Below are positions 41,393-48,983 of a stretch of DNA of 64,000 nucleotides, piece after piece (positions within the stretch are counted from its first letter, which is position 1; each line of letters starts with the position of its first letter). The notes beneath the pieces were generated by a model that saw nothing but the letters and a program-made list of their open reading frames with translations, was not told where the DNA came from and ran no database searches. Origin of the DNA: Lentisalinibacter sediminis (GTDB taxonomy: Bacteria > Pseudomonadota > Gammaproteobacteria > Steroidobacterales > Woeseiaceae); the NCBI RefSeq assembly GCF_040706615.1, contig NZ_JAPDRF010000006.1, forward strand, positions 173,915 through 237,914, read 5' to 3'. The translations under genes were made by a program, and so were the position numbers.

Positions 41393-43204
41393 TCATCCCG
41401 CCTTGACCAGTTTCGGTTCGCCCCGCGCGGCCTCGTCCGCCGCGTGGGGAATCAGGATCTGCGACTTCTGCATGTCCCAGGCGCCCGTGGGGCAGCGCTC
41501 GGCACAGAGACCACAGTGCACGCACAGGTCCTCGTCCTTGATCATGACGCGCCCGGTCTGCGGCAGGGCGCCGGAGACAAAGAAGGGCTCCTCCAGATTC
41601 TCGGCGGGCGGCGACAGGCTCTGGCGCAGTTCCGCCTCGCCGGCGTTCGGCGTTATGGCCAGACAGTCGACCGGGCAGACGTCGATGCAGGCGTCGCACT
41701 CGATGCAGAGCTTATCGATGAACACCGTCTGGATGTCGCAGTTCAGACAGCGCTCCACTTCGGCCAGCGTCTGCTCCGGGGTGAAGCCCAGCTCCACCTC
41801 GATGTCGATCTTCTTGAACCGCTCCGCGAGATCCACCGCCGGCATCAGGCGCCGTTCGGCCGGGTTGTAGTCGTTGGAATAGCTCCACTCGTGGATGCCC
41901 ATCTTCTGGCTAATGAGGTTCATACCGTCCGGCAGACGGTCGTTGACGTCCTCGCCCTGGCAGTACTTGTGGATGGAGATGGCGGCCTGGTGGCCGTGGG
42001 CCACGGCCCAGATGATGTTCTTGGGGCCGAAGGCGGCATCACCGCCGAAGAATACCCCCGGCCGGGTGGACATCATGGTGGTCTCGTCCACCACCGGCGC
42101 GTCCCATTCATTGAAGTCCAGGCCGATGTCGCGCTCGATCCAGTCGAAGGCGTTCTCCTGACCGATGGCGAGGATGACGTCGTCGCAGGGGATGAAGATC
42201 TCCTCCAGCGCCGTGCCCCGGTCGATGCGGCCCTGCTCGTCGACCTTGTACTCCATCAGGTCGAACTTCATGCCGGTGAGTCGGCCGTCCTCGATCACGA
42301 ACTCCCTGGGTGAGTGGTTCACCAGGATCTCGACATTCTCCTCTTCGGCGTCCTCCAGCTCCCAGTCGGAGGCCTTGAAGTAGCCCCGCGGCTTGCGGGC
42401 CATCACCTTGACGTCCTTCGCGCCCAGCCTGAGCGAGGTGCGGCAGCAGTCCATGGCGGTGTTGCCGACGCCGATGATCAGCACCCGCTCGCCGATGGAC
42501 TCGGTATGCTTGAATGCCACGGACTCCAGCCAACGGATGCCGATATGGATGCGGTCGGTGTCATAGCGGCCCGGCAGCTCCAGCTCCTTGCCCTTCGGCG
42601 CGCCGGAGCCGACGAACACGGCGTCGAAGCCACCGTCGTCCAGCAGTGCCTGCAGGCTGCCGATGGGGTGGCTCAGCTTCAGATCGACGTCCATGTCCAG
42701 GATCATGCCGATCTCCTCGTCCAGCACCTTGGGCGGCAGCCGGAACCGGGGGATGTTCGTGCGCATGAGCCCGCCGGTCTCGTCCAGCGCCTCGAAGATG
42801 GTGCACTCGTAACCGAGCGGGGCGAGGTCGTTGGCCACCGTGAGCGAGGCACAGCCGGCTCCCACCAGCGCCACCTTCTTGCCGTTCTTCTGCGTCGGCG
42901 CCTGCGGCAGCCGGTCGGTGATCTCGTCCTTGTGATCGGCGGCGACCCGCTTCAGCCGGCAGATGGCCACCGGCTCCTCTTCCACCCGGCGGCGGCGGCA
43001 GGCCGGTTCGCAGGGCCGGTCGCAGACGCGGCCTAGGATACCCGGGAAGACGTTGGACTCCCGGTTGACCAGGTAGGCGTCGGAGAAGCGGCCCTGGGCG
43101 ATGAGACGGATGTATTCGGGAACGTCGGTATGCGCGGGACAGGCCCACTGGCAGTCCACGACCCGATGGTAGAAATCGGGGTTTGAGGTGTCGGTCGGCT
43201 TCAT
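41393..43204 (-). CDS. GltD-like FAD/NAD(P) oxidoreductase with two 4Fe-4S clusters
   Basis: A 603-residue electron-transfer flavoprotein. N-terminal cysteines (CQWACPAHTDVPEY, VCDRPCEPACRRR) bind Fe-S as in glutamate synthase small chain; VALVGAGCASLTVANDLA is the FAD site and VLIIGVGNTAMDCCRTSLRLGA the NAD(P) site; the C-terminus adds a ferredoxin domain (CIECDACIDVCPVDC, CVHCGLCAERCPTG). It probably links the 2-oxoacid oxidoreductase encoded downstream to NAD(P)H. ATG 43204 has AGGAA close upstream; a GTG at 43246 is the alternative. Two hairpins lie in its leader. Confidence 0.87.
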   Translation of the reverse strand: MKPTDTSNPDFYHRVVDCQWACPAHTDVPEYIRLIAQGRFSDAYLVNRESNVFPGILGRVCDRPCEPACRRRRVEEEPVAICRLKRVAADHKDEITDRLPQAPTQKNGKKVALVGAGCASLTVANDLAPLGYECTIFEALDETGGLMRTNIPRFRLPPKVLDEEIGMILDMDVDLKLSHPIGSLQALLDDGGFDAVFVGSGAPKGKELELPGRYDTDRIHIGIRWLESVAFKHTESIGERVLIIGVGNTAMDCCRTSLRLGAKDVKVMARKPRGYFKASDWELEDAEEENVEILVNHSPREFVIEDGRLTGMKFDLMEYKVDEQGRIDRGTALEEIFIPCDDVILAIGQENAFDWIERDIGLDFNEWDAPVVDETTMMSTRPGVFFGGDAAFGPKNIIWAVAHGHQAAISIHKYCQGEDVNDRLPDGMNLISQKMGIHEWSYSNDYNPAERRLMPAVDLAERFKKIDIEVELGFTPEQTLAEVERCLNCDIQTVFIDKLCIECDACIDVCPVDCLAITPNAGEAELRQSLSPPAENLEEPFFVSGALPQTGRVMIKDEDLCVHCGLCAERCPTGAWDMQKSQILIPHAADEAARGEPKLVKAG

Positions 43205-43218
43205 TTCCTGTGGTGTGA

Positions 43219-43272
43219 GTCTCTCCCCCGGAGAGGAAATCAGCACCCTTGCACCGTGTAGGTGCGAAGGGT
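43219..43272 (-). promoter_or_regulatory. Leader with two hairpins upstream of the GltD-like gene
   Basis: On the minus strand an imperfect stem (ACCCTTCGCACC with GGTGCAAGGGT, five-base loop, 43245-43272) is followed by CTCTCC/GGAGAG (near 43221-43235), ending about 15 bases before the ATG. The second hairpin sits where a ribosome site region begins. No known riboswitch class is recognised. The rest of the 210-bp divergent gap shows no gene. Confidence 0.4.
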
Positions 43273-43414
43273 ACTAAAGGCAGCGGAAATCGCAACGCTT
43301 TTCATTACTTTCGTGAAATGCGTCATGGGATTTCTCAACTGGCCGGCCGTTCGGAGCCCGCACGCAGGGGGCTTCGGCTACACTCTGCGCATCGTCGCAC
43401 GGGGAGACAGACGG

Positions 43415-44467
43415 GTGAGCGAACGCTATACCGCCCTCGCACTGCAGATGGGCACCGACTGCGTGAACGGCTGTACGGACCGGGCGTCGGCCCGGGAGCG
43501 GATGCAGGCGAATCTGGCCGACGCGCGCCGGCTGATCGCAGGCAGCAAGGCCTTCATCAAGCAGTTCGCCGGCACCGACGTGCGCCTGGTGGTGTTGCCC
43601 GAATACTTCCTCACGGGCTTCCCGATGGGTGAGAGCGTGGCCGAGTGGCGCGACAAGGCGGCGCTGGCGCCCGACGGTCCGGAGTACGAGGCGCTGGGCG
43701 ATATCGCGCAGAGCTTCGACATCTACCTGGCCGGCAACGCCTACGAACAGGACGAGCACTTCCCCACCCTGTTCTTCCAGACCTGCTTCGTCATCGACCC
43801 GTCCGGCGACGTGGTGCTGCGCTACCGCCGGCTGATCTCGCTGTCCGCGCCCACGCCCTGGGACGTCTGGGACCGCTACCTCGACGTCTACGGCCTGGAG
43901 GCGGTGTTCCCCGTCGCCCGGACCGAACTCGGCAACCTCGCCGCCATCGCCTCGGAGGAGATTCTCTACCCGGAGATCGCCCGCTGCCACGCCGTGCGCG
44001 GCGCCGAGGTCTTCCTGCATCACACCAGCGAGGTGGGCAGCCCGGCGCTCACGCCAAAGGACGTGTGCAAGCGGGCGCGGGCCGTGGAGAACATGGCGTA
44101 CGTGGTCTCGGCCAACTCGGCGCGGCTGGGAGAGATCCCCATCCCGTCCGAGTCGTCGACGGGGATGTCGAAGATCGTCGATCACGGCGGCAGGGTGCTC
44201 GCCGAGGCCCCGCCTTCGGCGGAGAGCATGGTGGCCCATGCCACCATCGACCTGGCGGGACTGCGCGAGGCCCGCCACCGCGCCGGCATGAGCAACCTGC
44301 TCTCCCGCCAGCCCCTGGAACTCTATGCCGAGGCCATGACCGGCATACGCATGCGGCCGAAGAACCGCTTGCTGAAAAACGGTCAGGTGGTGGAACCCGG
44401 CCGGGGCCAGCTCGCGGCAATGCAGCGCGAGGACATCCTGCGGCTGGCCGACGAGGGTCTCCTCTAA
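43415..44467 (+). CDS. Nitrilase-superfamily protein lacking catalytic Lys and Cys
   Basis: 350 residues beginning at a GTG with GGGGAG upstream. The fold is clear: E63 in VVLPEYFLTGFP matches the catalytic Glu. But at the Lys position the sequence is RYRRLISL (R139 for K), and the nucleophile position reads AAIASEEILYPEIAR, with S180 where Cys normally precedes the YD-x-RFPE motif. With both residues changed it is probably not a standard amidase; it may be a structural or regulatory pseudoenzyme or use different chemistry. Divergent from the GltD-like gene, upstream of the cytochromes. Confidence 0.75.
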   Translation: MSERYTALALQMGTDCVNGCTDRASARERMQANLADARRLIAGSKAFIKQFAGTDVRLVVLPEYFLTGFPMGESVAEWRDKAALAPDGPEYEALGDIAQSFDIYLAGNAYEQDEHFPTLFFQTCFVIDPSGDVVLRYRRLISLSAPTPWDVWDRYLDVYGLEAVFPVARTELGNLAAIASEEILYPEIARCHAVRGAEVFLHHTSEVGSPALTPKDVCKRARAVENMAYVVSANSARLGEIPIPSESSTGMSKIVDHGGRVLAEAPPSAESMVAHATIDLAGLREARHRAGMSNLLSRQPLELYAEAMTGIRMRPKNRLLKNGQVVEPGRGQLAAMQREDILRLADEGLL

Positions 44468-44469
44468 CC

Positions 44470-44512
44470 TGAATCGAGGCTGAACGGCGCGCGAATATTT
44501 GTTTTGATCGGC
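44470..44512. repeat. Duplicated upstream element, copy 1
   Basis: TGAATCGAGGCTGAAC, then GCGAATATTTG and TTTTGATCGGC recur in diverged form at 45002-45044 upstream of the second mini-cytochrome gene (TGAATGCAGGCTGAAC, GCAATATTG, TTTATGCGGC). Confidence 0.75.
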
Positions 44513-44531
44513 CGGACCACCGCGCTATCAT
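44504..44531 (+). promoter_or_regulatory. Candidate sigma-70 promoter, mini-cytochrome 1
   Basis: TTGATC and TATCAT separated by 16 bases, ending 34 bases before the start codon. Confidence 0.55.
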
Positions 44532-44565
44532 CATTCCCAGGTTCGAAAAAACTGGAGTCGGAACC

Positions 44566-44838
44566 ATGAGAAAACTGATAACGCTCGTCGCCCTTCCGCT
44601 GGTCTTCTTCGGCGCTTCCGCCTCCGCGGACGGCCACATGGAGGCCGGCAAGGCCAAGTTCGAGGCAGTGTGCGCGGATTGCCACTACAACGACGACTTC
44701 GCGGGCACGCCCAAAGACGAGATCAAAGGCATGATCAAGGCCGTGGCGGCCGGCGAGGTAGAGCACGACGAAGACCTCTCGGGCCTCACCGACGAGGAGA
44801 TCAAGGCGCTGGCGGCGTACATGGCCAGCGCAGAGTAA
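44566..44838 (+). CDS. Small monohaem cytochrome c
   Basis: A 90-residue periplasmic cytochrome. Signal peptide LITLVALPLVFFGASASA; mature protein about 70 residues with the haem motif CADCH and the segment HYNDDFAGTPKDEI, then DLSGLTDEEIKALAAYMAS, which is the terminal class I cytochrome helix. Methionine in EIKGMIKAV is a candidate distal ligand. Very short for a class I cytochrome. It has its own promoter and terminator and a tandem paralogue at 45098, suggesting a dedicated electron carrier for the multihaem modules downstream. Confidence 0.88.
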   Translation: MRKLITLVALPLVFFGASASADGHMEAGKAKFEAVCADCHYNDDFAGTPKDEIKGMIKAVAAGEVEHDEDLSGLTDEEIKALAAYMASAE

Positions 44839-44884
44839 GCGTCACGGCCGACGGGGCATCGCCCCGTCCCGCCGGCGAACGCCG

Positions 44885-44918
44885 GGGCCGGCAGTGCCAT
44901 GCGCTGCCGGCCCTTTTT
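44885..44918 (+). terminator. Rho-independent terminator
   Basis: A 10-bp stem (GGGCCGGCAG with CTGCCGGCCC) and TTTTT follow the first mini-cytochrome gene. Confidence 0.9.
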
Positions 44919-45001
44919 CGTCCCGGACCGACAGGCCGCCGCGGAAACTACGGATTGCCGCGCCGACCGCCGGCAGGGACTCTTGGCGCGCCCCGGCCAG
45001 C

Positions 45002-45044
45002 TGAATGCAGGCTGAACAACGCAGCAATATTGTCTTTATGCGGC
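45002..45044. repeat. Duplicated upstream element, copy 2
   Basis: Diverged copy of 44470-44512, preserving the GGCTGAAC block, an AATATT core and the -35 region. Confidence 0.75.
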
Positions 45045-45063
45045 AATGGAGGCGCGTTAGGAT
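45035..45063 (+). promoter_or_regulatory. Candidate promoter, mini-cytochrome 2
   Basis: TTTATG and TAGGAT separated by 17 bases, aligned with the promoter of the first copy. Confidence 0.45.
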
Positions 45064-45097
45064 TAAGACGACCCAACACAAGAGTGGAGGACCCACG

Positions 45098-45361
45098 ATG
45101 AGGAAGATTTGGATCGCAATGGCTGCGCCGCTGATGTTCTTCGGCACCGCCGCATGGGCTGGTGGCGACGCGGAAGCCGGCAAGGCAGTGTACGACGACC
45201 AGGCCTGCGCAGATTGCCACTACGAAGACGACTTCGCCGGCATCCCGGCCGACGAGATCGAGACGATGCTCAAGGAGGCGACGGATCACGATCCGGATCT
45301 GTCCGGTCTGAGCGACGAAGAGATGGCCAATCTCGCCGCTTACTTCGCGAGCGTCGAATAA
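45098..45361 (+). CDS. Small monohaem cytochrome c (tandem paralogue)
   Basis: 87 residues, signal peptide MAAPLMFFGTAAWA, haem motif CADCH within QACADCHYEDDFAGIPADEI, and a C-terminal helix DLSGLSDEEMANLAAYFAS. Clearly paralogous to the 44566 protein across its whole length. GTGGAGG lies before the ATG. The mature proteins differ in charge pattern around the haem, which could give different partners or potentials; this is inference. Confidence 0.88.
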   Translation: MRKIWIAMAAPLMFFGTAAWAGGDAEAGKAVYDDQACADCHYEDDFAGIPADEIETMLKEATDHDPDLSGLSDEEMANLAAYFASVE

Positions 45362-45373
45362 AGCGGAACTCTC

Positions 45374-45448
45374 ATTTCCCCGGCTTGCGCTGCCGGGGAA
45401 AGAATGAGAAAAACGGGCTGACGGCACTGCGGTGCCGCCAGCCTTTTT
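45374..45448 (+). terminator. Double hairpin terminator
   Basis: An 8-bp stem (TCCCCGGC with GCCGGGGA, with further CTCAT/ATGAG pairing outside) is followed by a second stem (GGCTG.CGGCA with TGCCG.CAGCC, 45416-45443) ending in TTTTT, just before the radical-SAM gene start. Confidence 0.85.
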
Positions 45449-45455
45449 ATTGCCC

Positions 45456-46730
45456 ATGCAATCTCTCCTGACACCACTGCTGCGGCGGATGAACCGTCGC
45501 TACATGAGCTTCGAGACGGCCCCCGTCACGAACGCGCTGCCGGAACCGACCCCCGGCCGTGTCTATCTCCTGTACCTGCACATCCCGTTCTGCGATGTGT
45601 TATGTCCCTTCTGCCCCTTCCATCGGGTGGAGTACCAGCCCGAGCGCACTCGACGCTACTACTCGGTGCTGCGCAAGGAGATCCAGCGCGCCACGGACCA
45701 CGGCTACCGTTTCGGCGATCTGTATGTGGGCGGCGGGACGCCGACGGTGCTGCCCGAGGAACTCGCGGAAACCATCGAGCTGGTGCGCCGGGACCACCCG
45801 GTGGCCCGGATCTCGGTGGAGACGAACCCGGACGATCTCGGTGACGAACGCCTTTCCATGCTCCGCAGCGCCGGCGTCAATCGACTCTCGGTGGGTGTCC
45901 AGAGTCTCGACGACGACATCCTGCGCGACATGCAGCGCTATGAGAAATTCGGCAGCGGGGAGCAGATCTGCGAGCGGATCGCAGCCGTCCGGGACCTGTT
46001 CGACACCATCAACGTGGACATGATCTTCAACCTGCCCCGCCAGTCGGACGAGAGCCTGGCGCGCGACATGCACACGCTCACCGACGAGTTGGGGGTTGAT
46101 CAGATCTCCTGGTATCCCCTGATGACGGCGCATGCCACCCGGAAATCGATGGAGAAGCACATCGGCGACGTCGATTTCTCCCGCGAGGGCGAGCTGTATC
46201 ACCGCATCGTGCGGCACATGCTGGATGCGGGTTACGGGCGCTCCTCGGCCTGGTGCTTCTCCCGCTCCGACTCGGCGATGATCGATGAATACATCACCGA
46301 GGAGGAGGAGTACCTGGGCCTCGGCAGCGGCGCCTTCAGCTACATGGGCGGCACGATGTACGCCAGCACCTTCTCCATCAATCACTACCTGAAACTCGCC
46401 GACCGGGGAGGCACCGGCATCGTGCGCAGCCGTCAAATGGGCGAGCGCGACCAGATGCGCTATTACCTGCTGATGTTCCTGTTCAGCGGTTCGCTCGATC
46501 TCGACGCTGCCGAGAAGCGATTCGGAGGGCGCTTCCAACGCGTGCTGTTCGCGGAGCTGGCCGGCCTGCGGCTCCTGCGCGCCGTGCGCCGGCGGGGATC
46601 CAGACTCGAGCTCACCGAGCGCGGCTACTATCTGTGGGTGATGATGATGCGGGAGTTCTTCATCGGGGTGAATATCTTCCGCGACGAAATGCGCCACCTG
46701 ATCAGGCACGAGGCGGTCCTGGTCAGCTGA
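45456..46730 (+). CDS. Radical-SAM coproporphyrinogen-oxidase-like protein
   Basis: 424 residues. The 4Fe-4S/SAM motif is C46-x3-C50-x2-C53 in HIPFCDVLCPFCPF; GGGTPTVLP, ISVETNPDDL and GVQSLDDDILRDMQR follow, as in HemN/HemW/HutW proteins. The C-terminus has YLGLGSGAFSYMGG and a helical tail. True HemN needs a second SAM and an N-terminal arm that are not evident, so a haem chaperone, haem-modifying or haem-degrading role is as likely. Location between cytochrome genes supports a haem-linked job. No clear ribosome site before ATG 45456, which sits eight bases after the terminator. Confidence 0.8.
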   Translation: MQSLLTPLLRRMNRRYMSFETAPVTNALPEPTPGRVYLLYLHIPFCDVLCPFCPFHRVEYQPERTRRYYSVLRKEIQRATDHGYRFGDLYVGGGTPTVLPEELAETIELVRRDHPVARISVETNPDDLGDERLSMLRSAGVNRLSVGVQSLDDDILRDMQRYEKFGSGEQICERIAAVRDLFDTINVDMIFNLPRQSDESLARDMHTLTDELGVDQISWYPLMTAHATRKSMEKHIGDVDFSREGELYHRIVRHMLDAGYGRSSAWCFSRSDSAMIDEYITEEEEYLGLGSGAFSYMGGTMYASTFSINHYLKLADRGGTGIVRSRQMGERDQMRYYLLMFLFSGSLDLDAAEKRFGGRFQRVLFAELAGLRLLRAVRRRGSRLELTERGYYLWVMMMREFFIGVNIFRDEMRHLIRHEAVLVS

Positions 46731-46876
46731 GACCGCCTCCGGCCGGTGTCGCCGCGAATGCCGGCTGCGGTATTCCCCGATTGCCCGCCAACCCCCCTTT
46801 CGCCTATCAAGGGCGTGGTCCCGGCGCCTATGGGTGTCCGGCGCCGCTGCGGGCTGCGGTCTTGAAGGAAAATAAA

Positions 46877-48856
46877 ATGCGCAAGCGTGTCACATTCTGT
46901 CTGTCGATAGTCTCGGCAATGATGGTCTTCGTCCTGTTCTCGCCGCTGGCGAACGCCCAGGAGGAAGCCCGACCCATCAAGTGTGGGGGCTGTCACAAGG
47001 ACGTCGAAGTCCTGTCCACTGCGCATCCGGACACAGACTGTCAGGCCTGTCACAGCAACGTGACCAGCCGCCGCCACCGGGCGGAGGATCTGGCCGACCT
47101 GACCGGCAACGCGGTCTGCGCCCAGTGCCACAAGCTCTCCGACCGCTCGCTGAGCCGCAGCGTCCACCACGAGAACGCCAACTGCCTGGACTGCCACGGC
47201 GAGGCACATGCGGTGCACAAAGTGGACGATCTCGCCTCCGAGGTCTCGCCATTCCACCAGGTCGAAACCTGCGGCCAGTGTCACAGTGAACCTGAGGGCC
47301 TGATCGACGGTTTCATCGACAGCGTCCACGGCCGCGGACTGCTGCGCTCCGGTCTCGTGGCCGCGCCTTCCTGCAGCGACTGCCACGGCGACCACCGCAT
47401 CTTCGCCATCGACAACGAGCGGGCACCCACCTCGCACAAGAACTCACCCGAGATGTGCGGCGACTGCCATGTCGGCGTATTCCAGACCTGGCTCAACGAG
47501 AACAAACACGGCGAAATCTGGCAGGCAGGCGACATGGACGGCCCGGTCTGCACCGACTGCCACAGTTCCCACGATATCCAGGACCCGAACATCGGCGAAA
47601 CCCGCCTGATGATGTCCGGCGAGTGCGGGGACTGCCACGGCGACCTGTACAACAGCTACGAGTGGAACTTCCACGGCAAATTCACTTCCCTCGGCCTGGA
47701 AACGGCGGCCACGTGTTCCGATTGCCACACGCCGCACAGGAATCTGCCGGCGGACGATCCGCGTTCGAGCATCCATCCGGATAACCTGGGCGAAACCTGC
47801 GGAGCCTGTCACGAGGGCGCCTCGGGCAACTTCCTGAAGATCGACGTCCACAACAATCCGAGCGACCCGCAGGACAATCCGTGGGTCTTCTACATCTACA
47901 TGTTCATGCTGGTGCTGCTGGTCGGCGTGTTCGGCTTCTTCGGCATCCACGACCTGCTCTGGCTGCAGCGTTCCTTCGTCGGCACGCTGAAAGGCGAGTA
48001 CGGTGCACTGAAGAGCCATGTCGCCGAAGGTCAGTACGTCCGGCGCTTCTCCGGCGTGTACATATTCATGCACATCGTGATCATCGTCACCTTCCTGCTG
48101 CTGGCGCTCACGGGTCTGCCGCTGAAGTTCCCGACGGCACCCTGGGCGCAGAATCTGATGAATCTGCTGGGCGGCGTCGAGGCGGCCGGCATCATCCACC
48201 GCATCGCGGCGATCGGCACCTTCGGCTACATGGGCTTCCATGTGGTGCACCTGATCTTCCGTCTGGTGATGAAGCACGAGCGCGGGCTGTTCTGGGGGCC
48301 GAACTCCATGACGCCGCAGCTGCAGGACGTGAAGGACCTGACAGCCAACCTCCGCTACTTCCTCTACATCGGTCCACGTCCGGAAGGCGACCGCTGGACC
48401 TACTGGGAGAAATTCGATTATCTGGCGGTGTTCTGGGGTGTCATGATCATCGGCCTGTCCGGCCTGATGCTGTGGTTCCCGCAGTTCTTCACGAGCTTCC
48501 TGCCGGGCTGGAGTATCAACGCCGCGCTGGTGGTGCACAGTGACGAGGCCCTGCTGGCCACGGGCTTCATCTTCCTGTTCCACTTCTTCCACACGCATCT
48601 GCGTCCGGAGAGCTTCCCGATGGATCCGGTGGTCTTCACCGGCCGGATGCCGCTCGAGAAGTTCAAGGAAGAGCGGCCCAGGGAGTATCAGCGCATGGTC
48701 GAGAACGGCACGCTGGAGCAGAACCTCAGGCCCGCGCCGACACGCTACGAGATGATGTGGGTGTACATCTTCGGCTTCATGATGCTGGCCATCGGGCTGG
48801 CACTGGCCGTGGCCATCTTCGTGGCCCTGTTCACCCATGGGCTGGGGGTGCCCTAG
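46877..48856 (+). CDS. Undecahaem cytochrome c fused to cytochrome b domain (CbcL-like)
   Basis: 659 residues. Signal peptide to about residue 28, then eleven CxxCH haem sites (for example CGGCH, CQACH, CAQCH, CLDCH, CGQCH, CSDCH twice, CGDCH twice, CTDCH, CGACH) to about residue 315. The remainder has about six helices of the formate-dehydrogenase-gamma/HydC type with histidines in YIFMHIVIIV, IIHRIAAIG, GFHVVHLIF and FLFHFFHTHL for two b haems. A c-b fusion of this type is known as CbcL in Geobacter, an inner-membrane quinol oxidase. Start ATG has AAGGA at eight bases. Confidence 0.87.
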   Translation: MRKRVTFCLSIVSAMMVFVLFSPLANAQEEARPIKCGGCHKDVEVLSTAHPDTDCQACHSNVTSRRHRAEDLADLTGNAVCAQCHKLSDRSLSRSVHHENANCLDCHGEAHAVHKVDDLASEVSPFHQVETCGQCHSEPEGLIDGFIDSVHGRGLLRSGLVAAPSCSDCHGDHRIFAIDNERAPTSHKNSPEMCGDCHVGVFQTWLNENKHGEIWQAGDMDGPVCTDCHSSHDIQDPNIGETRLMMSGECGDCHGDLYNSYEWNFHGKFTSLGLETAATCSDCHTPHRNLPADDPRSSIHPDNLGETCGACHEGASGNFLKIDVHNNPSDPQDNPWVFYIYMFMLVLLVGVFGFFGIHDLLWLQRSFVGTLKGEYGALKSHVAEGQYVRRFSGVYIFMHIVIIVTFLLLALTGLPLKFPTAPWAQNLMNLLGGVEAAGIIHRIAAIGTFGYMGFHVVHLIFRLVMKHERGLFWGPNSMTPQLQDVKDLTANLRYFLYIGPRPEGDRWTYWEKFDYLAVFWGVMIIGLSGLMLWFPQFFTSFLPGWSINAALVVHSDEALLATGFIFLFHFFHTHLRPESFPMDPVVFTGRMPLEKFKEERPREYQRMVENGTLEQNLRPAPTRYEMMWVYIFGFMMLAIGLALAVAIFVALFTHGLGVP

Positions 48857-48983
48857 CCACTGAGCGTGCCGCGACGGCATTACGGAGAACCCTTACTCCC
48901 CTGACGGCGGGGCTGCCGTAGCATCTTCCGGTGCTGCGGCAGCTTCGTCTGCCGCGGCGACGTTTTCTTGACCGGGGGGACCC

